From JAEUIA01 sp038330085 (GTDB lineage: Bacteria > Planctomycetota > UBA1135 > GCA-002686595), in assembly GCA_038330085.1 (NCBI GenBank), contig JBBQNP010000004.1:1-64000 (forward strand): DNA of 64,000 nucleotides, written 5' to 3'. The position numbers and the translations under genes were made by a program. This document shows positions 8,378-17,000 of the stretch, in pieces. Under the pieces are notes generated by a model, which made no database searches, was not told where the DNA came from, and saw only the letters and a program-made list of their open reading frames with translations. The number at the start of each line of letters is the position of its first letter. Positions within the stretch are counted from its first letter, which is position 1.

Positions 8378-9519
8378 CAACGCCTCCCGTGACGTTTCGC
8401 GCGCCGGCGGAAGAAGGAGAGGATCGGCTCGCCCAGGTCCTTCGACGTGTCGAGGTCGAGCACGTCGACGCGCGCGCGTGCGAAGAGCGCGTTTTGTTCG
8501 GCGCGGCGTGCCTGCGCGCGCTCGCGCCACGAGTCACGGACGGCGCGCGAGCGCGTGTCGACTTCGACGGTGCGGCCGGTTTCGGCTTCGATGAGATCCA
8601 CGAGGCCGGCGCTGGGGAGGTCGAGCTCGAGTGGGTCGGTGATGCGCACGGCGATGACGTCGTGGCGGCGGGAGAGCTCTTCGAGGCGCTCGGTCCAGGG
8701 TTTGGTCGAGGGTGCGGTCGACGGGGTGGCGGTGATAGAGGAATCGAGGTCGGGTTGGCGGGCGGTGCCAGGCACCGCCGCGTTGTTGGACGTGGCTGTA
8801 GGCGTCTGCTCGAGGAAGTCGCTGACGAGGAACACGACGCTGCGGCGGCGGTGCACGCGCGAGGCGTGCTCGAGCACTTCGGCGAACGCACTTCCGCCGG
8901 CTTCAGGTCGAGCGGCGATCACTTCGCGGATCACGCGCAACACGTGCGTGCCGCCTTTGCGCGCGGGCAGGTGCACGCCGGGCCTCGCGCCGAACAGCGT
9001 CAGACCGACGCGATCCTGGTGGCGCAACGCGACGAGGCTCATCAGCGCGCAGAACTGCGCCGCGGTCTCACGCTTCGTGCGCAAGCGCGAGCCGAAGTCC
9101 ATCGACAGGCTCGTGTCGACGATGAACTGCACCGTGAGCTCGCGCTCCTCCGCGTACGTTTTGATGTACGCGACGCCCGTTCGCGCGGTGACGTTCCAGT
9201 CGATGCGCCGCACTTCGTCGCCGGGCTGGTACTCGCGCACCTCGCTGAACTCGATGCCCTGTCCGCGGAACGTGCTGCGGTATCCGCCCGACAGAGCCGT
9301 GTTCACCAACCGGTGCGTGCGGATCTGGATCTGGCGCACGCGCGCCATCAACTCGGGCTCGAGGAAAGCGCTCTGCCTTGCGGCTCCGCTGGAGCCCTGC
9401 CTTGCGGCCCCGCTCGAGCCCTGACTCGCGGCCCCGCTCGAGCCCTGCTTCGCACCTTCGCCGAAGCTCGGCTTGCCGGCGGCTTTCAGGCCTTGCTGGT
9501 TGCGCGTCGGGAGCCACAT
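8377..9519 (-). CDS. DUF58 family protein with N-terminal peptide repeat and embedded palindromic element
   Basis: A 380-residue protein. The DUF58 core (about 75-220) has the hallmark GQGIEFSEVREYQPGD and RRIDWNVTARTG, followed by a VWA-like fold with DTSLSMDFGS. DUF58 proteins are regular partners of MoxR ATPases, encoded 10 bp upstream here. Two oddities. Residues 25-48 are three copies of an eight-residue unit (QGSSGAAR/S) from a 24-bp tandem repeat. Residues around 250-260 (AAVPGTARQ) are encoded by a perfect 19-bp palindrome that is the core of the dispersed R1 repeat, placed in a Thr/Pro-rich linker. The linker position suggests the insertion is tolerated. Confidence 0.87.
   Translation of the reverse strand: MWLPTRNQQGLKAAGKPSFGEGAKQGSSGAASQGSSGAARQGSSGAARQSAFLEPELMARVRQIQIRTHRLVNTALSGGYRSTFRGQGIEFSEVREYQPGDEVRRIDWNVTARTGVAYIKTYAEERELTVQFIVDTSLSMDFGSRLRTKRETAAQFCALMSLVALRHQDRVGLTLFGARPGVHLPARKGGTHVLRVIREVIAARPEAGGSAFAEVLEHASRVHRRRSVVFLVSDFLEQTPTATSNNAAVPGTARQPDLDSSITATPSTAPSTKPWTERLEELSRRHDVIAVRITDPLELDLPSAGLVDLIEAETGRTVEVDTRSRAVRDSWRERAQARRAEQNALFARARVDVLDLDTSKDLGEPILSFFRRRAKRHGRR
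8761..8779. repeat. R1 core palindrome inside the DUF58 gene
   Basis: GGCGGTGCCAGGCACCGCC is a perfect 9-bp inverted repeat around one A. It contains the 13-bp R1 terminal sequence GGTGCCAGGCACC found at the ends of the longer elements at 12.1, 13.4, 18.1-18.3 and 24.0 kb. Here only the core is present. It is translated as part of a flexible linker in the DUF58 protein. Confidence 0.75.
9376..9447 (-). repeat. Three 24-bp tandem units coding QGSSGAAR/S
   Basis: Three head-to-tail 24-bp units in the 5' part of the DUF58 gene, each coding eight residues. The units differ by only a few bases, so copy number may vary between strains without breaking the frame. The repeat precedes the DUF58 core and probably forms a flexible N-terminal extension. 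Confidence 0.85.
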
Positions 9520-9529
9520 CGGCGACGAC

Positions 9530-10528
9530 TCAGGGAACCGGCACCGTCTCGAGCACGCGCTGCACGAGCGCGTCGGACGTGAGGCCTTCCGCTTCGGCCT
9601 CGTACGTCGTCGCTACCCGGTGACGCAACACTTCGACGGCGACGCTCTTGATGTCTGCCGGCGTCACGTAACCGCGACCGTGCAAGAACGCGTGCGCGCG
9701 CGAGCACAGCGCCAGCCAGATCGTCGCGCGCGGCGAAGCACCGTACTGGATCCTGTGCTCGAGCTCCGGCAACCCGGCCTTGCGCGGTTCGCGCGTCGCG
9801 CCGACCAACGACACGATGTACTCCGCCAACCGCGGATCGAGCACGATCGTGTCCACCACCGAACGCGCCCTCATCACCTGCTCGAGCTCGACGACCGGGC
9901 GCGCATCCGTCTTCGGTTGCGTGCTGGCCATGCGCGACAGGATCAGCAATTCCTCTTCGCGCTTGGGGTACGTGACGATCACCTTGAGCGCGAAACGATC
10001 CAACTGCGCCTCGGGCAGCGGATACGTGCCCTCCTGTTCCAACGGATTCTGCGTCGCCAACACCAAGAACGGCTTCGGCAGCGGGAACGTCTGCCCGCCG
10101 ATCGAAACCTGCCGTTCCTGCATCGCTTCGAGCAACGCCGACTGCACCTTCGACGGCGCCCTGTTCACCTCATCCGCCAAGATGAAGTTCGCGAAGATCG
10201 GTCCCTTCCGCACCGTGAACGTCGCTTCCTTCGCGTTGTAGATCTCCGTGCCGACCAAGTCGCTCGGCAACAGGTCGGGCGTGAACTGCAACCTCGCAAA
10301 CGAGCCCTTCACCGTCCTTGCCAAGCTCGACACCGCCAGCGTCTTCGCGAGCCCCGGGACACCCTCGAGCAGGACGTGACCGCCGGTCAACAGTCCGATC
10401 AAGAGGCTCTGCAGGAGCGCATCTTGACCGACGACGACTTCGCGCAAAGCACCCCGCATGTCCCCCACCCAGGCGGAGGCTCTCTGGACGTCTTCGCTGA
10501 TCTGAGGGGCAAGGGTCTCGTTCGTCAT
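9530..10528 (-). CDS. MoxR family AAA+ ATPase, first gene of the bat operon
   Basis: A 332-residue AAA+ ATPase of the MoxR type. It has Walker A GVPGLAKT (about 57-64), Walker B FILADEVNRAP (about 118), sensor 1 at ATQNPLEQEGTYPLPEAQLDRF (about 162-183, shown here as two joined motifs, ATQNP and LPEAQLDRF) and the C-terminal lid. MoxR ATPases act as chaperone-like partners for VWA proteins; five compatible genes follow on the same strand with gaps of 10 bp or less or with overlaps. The 212 bp upstream (10529-10740) should carry the operon promoter, but I could not pick a convincing one. Confidence 0.92.
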   Translation of the reverse strand: MTNETLAPQISEDVQRASAWVGDMRGALREVVVGQDALLQSLLIGLLTGGHVLLEGVPGLAKTLAVSSLARTVKGSFARLQFTPDLLPSDLVGTEIYNAKEATFTVRKGPIFANFILADEVNRAPSKVQSALLEAMQERQVSIGGQTFPLPKPFLVLATQNPLEQEGTYPLPEAQLDRFALKVIVTYPKREEELLILSRMASTQPKTDARPVVELEQVMRARSVVDTIVLDPRLAEYIVSLVGATREPRKAGLPELEHRIQYGASPRATIWLALCSRAHAFLHGRGYVTPADIKSVAVEVLRHRVATTYEAEAEGLTSDALVQRVLETVPVP

Positions 10529-10740
10529 CGTGCTCGAGGGTTCGGGTCAGTTCGGGACGGGAACGCAACTTCGTCGAAGCGGTTACGTCGAGGCAGCGCG
10601 ATCGTTGGCCGAGGCTCGATCCTCCCCTCGAGGCAACCGCCTCCCTCCTGGGGAAAATCGTCACGGCGAGCGCCTCGCGGGCCCCGCAGCATAGCCGAGG
10701 CCCCATGCACTGCGCGTCTACGCGGCGCAAAAGGGCCCGA

Positions 10741-12069
10741 TCACTGCCCTTTCAACTTGGGCCCCGCGTAGTCCACGGCCCCCTTGGGGAACCCTTCCTT
10801 CAGCAACATCTCGGCGCGCTGCACGAACGGATCGACGCCCTGCGCCAGCGCCTTCGGATCCCACTCGACGACCTCGTTGGGCGGCACGCCGATCCCTTCG
10901 ATGCCCTTGCCGCCGTTGAAGCGTTCCTTGTTCGAGCCCGTCGAGAAACGGACTTTGAACATCTTGCTCGGCACCACGATCTCCGTCTTCTGCGACGACA
11001 TGCCCGCGGTGGGCGTCGCGCCGATCATGAACGCCCGGCCGTCTTCCTTGAACATGCCCGACACGGTCTCGCTGGTCGAGCGCGTGCCCGCGTCGACGAT
11101 CACGACCATCGGTCCGGTGAAGTGAGCCGACCCGACCCCGGTGTACTGCAACCACTTCTGGCCGGGAGCGAGGAACCGGCCGAAGACGTCCTCGTGGTTC
11201 GTGCCGCCGCCGTTGTTCGCGCGCATGTCGAGCACCAACCCGGGCACGTCGCCGATTCCCGCCAGCGCCTTGTCCATCTCCTCGGGCAGTTCCCCCAGCA
11301 CTTCGCCGAGCACGATGTAACCAAACCCACTGGGCAACTTCCCGTACGCATCGCGCTTGCCCAACGGCGTCAGGTCCTTCGGCAAGAACACGCCGCCCAC
11401 GTAGCGCGCGTCGCCGCCCTCCCTGCTGCACGTCAGCGTGACCTTCTTCTTGCCCTTGACCTGCCGATCGATCTCGAAGGAGAAGCTCGTCCCGTCCTTT
11501 CCCGAGAAGCCCCAATGGCAAGCCGCATATCGCGCCGCGTGTTCCGTCGAGAAACCGTGCTCGTCGCTCAGCTCCTTCGCCTTCTCACCCAACCAGTCAC
11601 CCGCCTTCTTGCCCTCCACCGTCAGCACTTCGTCGCCCGCCGTCATCGCGCTCGCCGCGGGACCCACCGCTTGTTTCACCCACACCTTTCCCCCGCCTTC
11701 GCACACGCACAGCCCGACGCCGTGCACCGGTCCCTCATCCTTCATCTTCACCGCGACGTCCATCAACGTCGCATGGCCGTCCTTCAGCCGCGCAACCAAC
11801 CGCGCGCACAGCTTCACGTGCTCCTCATCCCCCTTGACCTTCTTCGCCGCCGCCGTGAACTCCTTCTCGACAGCCTTCCAATCGACGCCCTTCGCCTTCA
11901 GCAAATCCCGCGCACCCTTGCCCATCTCATCCAGCAGGAATGCCACGTCCTTTTCGTACGTCGCCCCCTTCTTGTCACCCGCGTGCACCTTGTCGCCAAC
12001 AACGGGCAACAACATCGCGAGCGCGAGCAGACCAACGATCCAGCCGCTCGGTCGAACGAAAGCGAGCAT
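10741..12069 (-). CDS. Secreted S41-family (C-terminal processing/tricorn-like) protease
   Basis: A 442-residue protein with a signal peptide (WIVGLLALAMLLPVVG ... KVHAG). It has a helical N-terminal part, a PDZ-like segment near 125-175 (GKVWVKQAVGPAASAMTAGDEVLTV, seen as two parts) and the S41 core from about 245. The probable nucleophile lies in GTRSTSETVSG (about 340), preceded by the PGLVLDMRANNGG strand. The lysine of the CtpA Ser-Lys dyad (usual TxGKG) is not visible; the matching place reads TPTAGMSS, closer to tricorn-type members that use Ser/Glu/His. The start at 12069 excludes an upstream extension that would run through the R1 repeat. Substrates cannot be told from sequence. Confidence 0.82.
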   Translation of the reverse strand: MLAFVRPSGWIVGLLALAMLLPVVGDKVHAGDKKGATYEKDVAFLLDEMGKGARDLLKAKGVDWKAVEKEFTAAAKKVKGDEEHVKLCARLVARLKDGHATLMDVAVKMKDEGPVHGVGLCVCEGGGKVWVKQAVGPAASAMTAGDEVLTVEGKKAGDWLGEKAKELSDEHGFSTEHAARYAACHWGFSGKDGTSFSFEIDRQVKGKKKVTLTCSREGGDARYVGGVFLPKDLTPLGKRDAYGKLPSGFGYIVLGEVLGELPEEMDKALAGIGDVPGLVLDMRANNGGGTNHEDVFGRFLAPGQKWLQYTGVGSAHFTGPMVVIVDAGTRSTSETVSGMFKEDGRAFMIGATPTAGMSSQKTEIVVPSKMFKVRFSTGSNKERFNGGKGIEGIGVPPNEVVEWDPKALAQGVDPFVQRAEMLLKEGFPKGAVDYAGPKLKGQ

Positions 12070-12135
12070 GCACCCAGGATGATTCCGCTCGCTTCGTCGC
12101 GCAATGCACCGCCCTCGATGTCGGTGAACGCAGTC

Positions 12136-12183
12136 GGTGCCAGGCACCCGTCGCGGGAGTACCCGCGGCGGGTTCCAGGCACC
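12136..12183. repeat. R1 palindromic element, 48-bp form, copy 1
   Basis: Begins GGTGCCAGGCACCCG and ends GCGGGTTCCAGGCACC. The two 22-nt arms fold back on each other around a 4-nt loop (AGTA) with three non-Watson-Crick positions. By hand it matches the copy at 13356 at 46 of 48 positions. It lies in the divergent space between the S41 and HtrA-like genes, next to an R2 repeat. Confidence 0.9.
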
Positions 12184-12202
12184 ACCAGCGTCCCCTGCTT
12201 AA

Positions 12203-12285
12203 CCGACCGGCGCGACCCTTGAGCGGTACTCCGCTCGAGCGTCGCGTCGGCCGGAACCGCGCGGTAGGCGCGGAACAGCTTGCCG
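12203..12285. repeat. R2 dispersed repeat, copy 1
   Basis: About 83 bp starting CCGACCGGCGCGA and containing GTCGGCCGGAACCGCGC, GTAGGCGCGGAACA and CTTGCCG. A second copy is at 55437. The outer blocks CCGACCGGCGCG and CGCGTCGGCCGG form an imperfect inverted repeat, and a second small hairpin is centred on GTA in the CCGCGC-GTA-GGCGCGG-like segment. It ends about 90 bp before the HtrA-like start. Confidence 0.8.
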
Positions 12286-12373
12286 TGGCCTTGCAACTCC
12301 GAGTTGCGTGCCTCGCCGATCCCTCGACGTCGACACCACCCACCCCCGCTTGAGCCCTCTCCTATCTTCGCGC

Positions 12374-13333
12374 ATGTCTCTCCTCTCCACCCTCTCCGAC
12401 GAAGTCGCCGCCATCGTCGACCGCATCGGCCCCGCACTCGTCCACGTCCGCGCCCTCACCTCCCGCTCCCCTCACATGGGCAGCGGCTCCGGCGTCCTGA
12501 TCGACGCCGAAGGACACTTCCTCACCAACAGCCACGTCATCCGTCACGCCACCGCCGTCGAAGTCGACCTCTCCGACGGTCGCACGCACATCGCCGACAT
12601 CGTCGGTGACGATCCCGCCACCGACCTCGCTCTCCTGCGGATCACCGACACCACCAACACTTCGACCCCTCTCCCCCACGCCGACCTCGGCGACAGCAAC
12701 CGTCTGCGCGTCGGTGACTTCGCCGTCGCCCTCGGCTCCCCTCTCGGTCTCGCGCGCACCGTCACCCTCGGCATCGTCAGCGCGCTCGGTCGCACCCTCA
12801 ACAGCGAAGGCGGCCGCGTCATCGAAGGCGTGATCCAAACCGACGCCCCGCTCAACCCCGGCAACTCCGGCGGACCCTTGGTCGACGCATCCGGTTCCGT
12901 CGTCGGCATCAACACCGCGATCGTCCTGCACGCGCAAGGCTTGTGCTTCGCGATCCCGTCCAACACCGCCGCCTTCGTCGCGAGCGAAATCCGCGCTCAC
13001 GGCCGCGTTCGTCGCGCCTACCTCGGCATCGGCGCGGAAGAAGTCGTCATCCCGTCAGCGATCGCAATCGCATTGGGACTCACCCACCCGCGCGGCATCT
13101 CGGTCCGCTCCGTCGAACCCAACAGTCCCGCCGCACTCGCGCTCATCCAGCCGCGCGACGTGATCGTCTCTCTCGACAACCGCCCGATCGCGTCCGTCCC
13201 CGACCTGCACCGCGCGCTCGGCGTCGACGCGATCGGCGCGTCGCTGTGGCTCGAACTTTTGCGCGGCAAGGACAAGCTTCGTGTGCGGGTTCACCCGATC
13301 GAGCGAGGCACGCGGAGCGCAGGCGCGCGGTGA
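12374..13333 (+). CDS. HtrA/DegP-like trypsin-fold serine protease with one PDZ domain
   Basis: A 319-residue protein from ATG 12374. The trypsin-like domain (about 10-200) has the catalytic His in LTNSHVIR, Asp in ATDLALLRI and Ser in LNPGNSGGPL; a single PDZ domain (about 215-305) includes SPAALALIQPRDVI. Known: HtrA proteases remove damaged exported proteins or act in regulated proteolysis. No signal peptide or membrane anchor is visible, even though most HtrA proteins act outside the cytoplasm. An ATG at 12308 would add 22 residues (MPRRSLDVDTTH...) that look neither like a signal nor coding. It is divergent from the S41 protease and convergent with the transglycosylase gene. Confidence 0.85.
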   Translation: MSLLSTLSDEVAAIVDRIGPALVHVRALTSRSPHMGSGSGVLIDAEGHFLTNSHVIRHATAVEVDLSDGRTHIADIVGDDPATDLALLRITDTTNTSTPLPHADLGDSNRLRVGDFAVALGSPLGLARTVTLGIVSALGRTLNSEGGRVIEGVIQTDAPLNPGNSGGPLVDASGSVVGINTAIVLHAQGLCFAIPSNTAAFVASEIRAHGRVRRAYLGIGAEEVVIPSAIAIALGLTHPRGISVRSVEPNSPAALALIQPRDVIVSLDNRPIASVPDLHRALGVDAIGASLWLELLRGKDKLRVRVHPIERGTRSAGAR

Positions 13334-13355
13334 TTCGGACTGCGGGCGAGTGGGC

Positions 13356-13403
13356 GGTGCCAGGCACCCGCCGCGGGAGTACCCACGGCGGGTTCCAGGC
13401 ACC
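13356..13403. repeat. R1 palindromic element, 48-bp form, copy 2
   Basis: The same 22-4-22 stem-loop layout as copy 1, differing at two positions. It fills most of the 76-bp gap between the convergent HtrA-like gene (stop 13333) and transglycosylase gene (stop 13410). A strong hairpin in this place could also end transcription from both sides, although no T-run follows. Confidence 0.9.
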
Positions 13404-13409
13404 ACCCAC

Positions 13410-14084
13410 TCAGCCCGGTCTGACAGCAGCCAACGAAGCGCCGTTGATCACGATCCCGCGCTTCTTGAACCTCGCCGCGAGCTCGATCACCTGCTGCGCG
13501 TACGCGAGCGTCTCGCTGTCACCGCGCTCGGCGTGCAACGCGCGCCACTTCGCGAACGTCCCCGAGTCCTTGACGAACTTCGCGAGCGTCCCGCGCCCCG
13601 CGTTGTAGGCGACGAGCACGCGCTCGAGATCCGGGCCTTCGTACCGATACAGCCACGCGAGGTGCGACGCCGCCAGCCGCGCGTTGAGCAACGGATCGGT
13701 GAGCAAGTCCTCTTCCGTCGGCTCCGGCAGATGCAAGCGCTTCGCCGCATCCGCCGCTGCACTCGTCTTGAGCTGGAACAACCCCAGCGCGTTCTTGTTC
13801 GAGCGTGCATCGACCTGACCGCGGCTCTCGACGTACATCACGCCCGCCAGCAAGCACGGATCGAGCCCGCTCTCCGCCGCCGCCGCGCAGATGATCCCCG
13901 CGTGCGCTTCGACGTGCTTCATCCCGACGACGCTCCACACGGCGCGCGCGATGCGCGGACCCTGCACGACGCTCGTCACGCCGAACAACGCCAGCGCGCC
14001 CAGCAAGAGCACGAGCGCGAGCCGTCTCTCGGCCCCACCGGCGGGAGCTGCACCCGACTTGCGCCGCGTGCGACGCGCGCTCAT
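13410..14084 (-). CDS. Small membrane-anchored lytic transglycosylase (SLT fold)
   Basis: A 224-residue protein. A basic N-terminus and one membrane helix (LALVLLLGALALFGVTSVV, about 27-45) are followed by an SLT lysozyme-like domain. This has the catalytic Glu in MYVESRGQVDARS, the GLFQLK signature and the C-terminal VLVAYNAGRG motif. Known: such enzymes cleave glycan strands of peptidoglycan to 1,6-anhydro products. The ATG at 14084 overlaps the stop of the HEAT protein gene (ATGA), so the two are probably co-translated. The longer in-frame opening upstream lies inside the HEAT gene and is not real. Confidence 0.88.
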   Translation of the reverse strand: MSARRTRRKSGAAPAGGAERRLALVLLLGALALFGVTSVVQGPRIARAVWSVVGMKHVEAHAGIICAAAAESGLDPCLLAGVMYVESRGQVDARSNKNALGLFQLKTSAAADAAKRLHLPEPTEEDLLTDPLLNARLAASHLAWLYRYEGPDLERVLVAYNAGRGTLAKFVKDSGTFAKWRALHAERGDSETLAYAQQVIELAARFKKRGIVINGASLAAVRPG

Positions 14085-17000
14085 CCGCGAGATACCTCGC
14101 GTGTCGCGCTCGCGCGCAGGTCGTGAATCCACTTGTCGCGCTCGGGACCCGCCGCCGGGATCGAGCCCGGATCGGTGCCCGTCAACCGCTTGTACTCGCG
14201 GCGCGCGCGCTCGACGAGCCACGGTTCGGGGCGCGCCATCACGTTGACGAGGAACAAGCGTCCCTGCGCCGTGCCCTGGTCGACGAACGCGCTCGGCGGA
14301 GGCGGCGACATGCCGGTCCGCTCGAGTGCAGCCAGGAACCACGCCTCCGCGTCGTCGTGACGCACGCCGTCCCACCACGTCCACCAAGCTTGCGGAGCGT
14401 CGACCTGGCTGCGCGCATCGACGCACGTGAGGATCGCGAGCTCCAACGCGACGTGCGCGTCCTTGGCGTTGGCGGTCAGGATCGACATCAGCGGCGAAGC
14501 GGCTTCAGGCTGGCATTGCTCGGACAGGATCAACGCCGCCTCGCGGCGCATGTTGCCGCCGGGCTGGTTGATGGCGCGCACGAGATCGGGCCAAGCGGGC
14601 GGGCCCATCGCGACGAGGCCGCTGCGCGCCGCATCGAACAGCGCGGGATCGCCGACCTGTGCGAGCTGCGCGATCAGGACTTGGGCTGCGGCCGGATCGG
14701 AGAGCTGCGCCAGGCCCTTGGCGGCCGCGAGTCGCACGCTGGGATCGCGATCGGACAGTCCCTGGATCAAGGCCTCGAGCACGTACGGACCGCCGAGCTT
14801 TCCGATCGCCTGCAGCGCGGCGCAGCGCACTTCGCTGCGAGCCACGCGCGCGCGCACGAGGAGCTCCGTGCGCGCCGCTTCGACCTTGTGCTCGCCGAGC
14901 GACAGCGCGGACGCCGTCTCGACGGCCGGATCGGCATCGTCGAGAAGCTTGATGACGATGGCCAAGTCTTCCGGGCCGGGATCGCGAGCCAGCGCGCGAC
15001 CGACTGCGGCCCGCACGAGCGCGCGCTCGTCCGTCGCGAACGAGCGCAGAAAGGAGCGGTGCACGTGCTCCAGCACTTCGTCCACTGCGTCGGCAGCGTT
15101 CGTACCGTACAGCTTGCTGTTCGCGCTGCACAGCTCGACCGCCTGCACGTCGGGCACCATGTCGTCGGTGCCGATCTTGCGTGCAGCCGCCAACGCCAGA
15201 CGCCCCAGTCGACGCGCGCGATCGCTCTGCATGTCCGCCGTCGCGATCTCGCGCGTCATCTGCGAGAGGAGCGGACCGTAGTCCTCACCCTGCACCACTT
15301 CCGGACGGGTATACATGTCCTCGAGCTTTTGGATGCACGTGTCGCGTTGCGACGGCGTACCGGTCTTCAGCGCAGCGAGCACGAGCGCCTTCATGCGCGC
15401 GTCGCGTTCGGCCGGCGGGTGCTCACCCGCCCACCACTCCGACTGCCCGCGCCACAACGCGAGCGCACCGCCGGCGCGTCCGCTCTCGGCGAAGTGTTGC
15501 CACGCATTGCGATCGCGCAGAGCACGGCAGGCTTCGAGCGCGCGGTCGAACCACGGCTCCTTGGTCTCGGATCCGAGCGTGAACTCCTTGGCGCGTCCGT
15601 TCACCTCGATGGTGAGCGAGCGCTGCCCGCGACCCGGGGCTCCGCGCGTGCCGGGAAGCTTGTCGGCGGAGAGGATCCCCTCGCGCGTGATCATCGCGAC
15701 GAGGTCGGAGATCTCGGCCTTGTTCAAGTACACGATCTCGCCGTAGGTGATCAGCGATTCGGCGTGCTCCGCCGCGTCGGGACCGACGAGCGCAAACGTC
15801 TCGGGCATGTCGCCGGACAGGTCGCAACGCACGGTCACGGCGCCGATCTCGGAAGGATCGATGGTGAGCTCCGCGCGCCGCGAGTGGAATCCCTCGCGCG
15901 CGCCAATCCACCAGTCGATCCACGCGGGACCTGACGGCGGCATCTTCTGGCCGGTGACGAGGCGCAGACGGCGCAACGTCGGATCGAGCAACGAAGAGAG
16001 ATCGTCGTGAAACACGCGCCCCGACATCGTGGTCATCAACCGGTCGGGCACGCTGCGGTCGAGCCACTCCCCGTAGCGCGCTTCGCGGCTGCGGAAGCCG
16101 ATGCCGGCGAGTGCGACCGCCGCGGTTCCGGACACGAACGCGTCGCTCGAATCGAGCGCCACGAGAAGCGGCTCGACGTGCTGCGGGCCGAGGATCGCTT
16201 GCAGGTGCACGTCTTCGCGGTTGCAGATCGCGAGAAGAGCGTACGCGCCTCGGCGCAACACCCACCGCTCCTGGAACGCGATGGCGACGAGACGCGCTTC
16301 GAGGCCCGGGTCCACGCGCGACGTCAGCGCGGAGACGGCGGTCGAAGCGACGCGCGGGCTTGCATCGTCGATGTGCGCGAGCAGGATGTCGGTCGCCTGC
16401 GCGTCGGAGAGCGAGGACGCGAGCTCGACCGCCGACAGGCGCGTTTCGGTGCGCCGGCTCGCCGCGGGTTGGACGAGGAGCGGCGTGAGCCCGGGGATCG
16501 TCGACTTCGTCAGCAGGCGTTGCGCGCTCATGCGAACGCCGCTCTGGCTCGACTCGAGCAGGCCGACCAGCCACTCCGGCCCGGCGCGCACGGGATCGCG
16601 CGCGGCGATCTCCTCGACGAGCTTCTGCGCCGCCGCGGACGGGATGCGGTCGAGCAGACGTGACGTGACCAGATCGAAATCAGCCGCGGAGTCCGAGCGC
16701 ATCAGCACGCGCGCGGCCACCATCGCGACCGGCGCTTCCTTGGCGTCGAGTTCGGCGCGCGCTGCGGTGCGGCCGGATTCTCCGGCAGCGACGAGGTTCT
16801 CGACGGCGCGATCGACGAACATCTGGCTGGGGTTGCGCGTCGAGCGCAGCTCGGAGAACACGAACGCTGCGGCGCCGGGTCGCGCTGTTTCTGGCGCAGC
16901 CTGTTGGGTCGCCGGTGCGGCTTTCGGAGAGGTCGACGTCGAGTTGCCGCTGGATGCGGGGGCCGGAGCGGGCGCTGTCGAGGCATCGTTGCGGTAGCGC

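Noticed and set aside
12070..12147. N-terminal extension of the S41 protease through the R1 repeat
   Set aside because: It would put repeat-encoded residues before a good signal peptide; the ATG at 12069 is the natural start.
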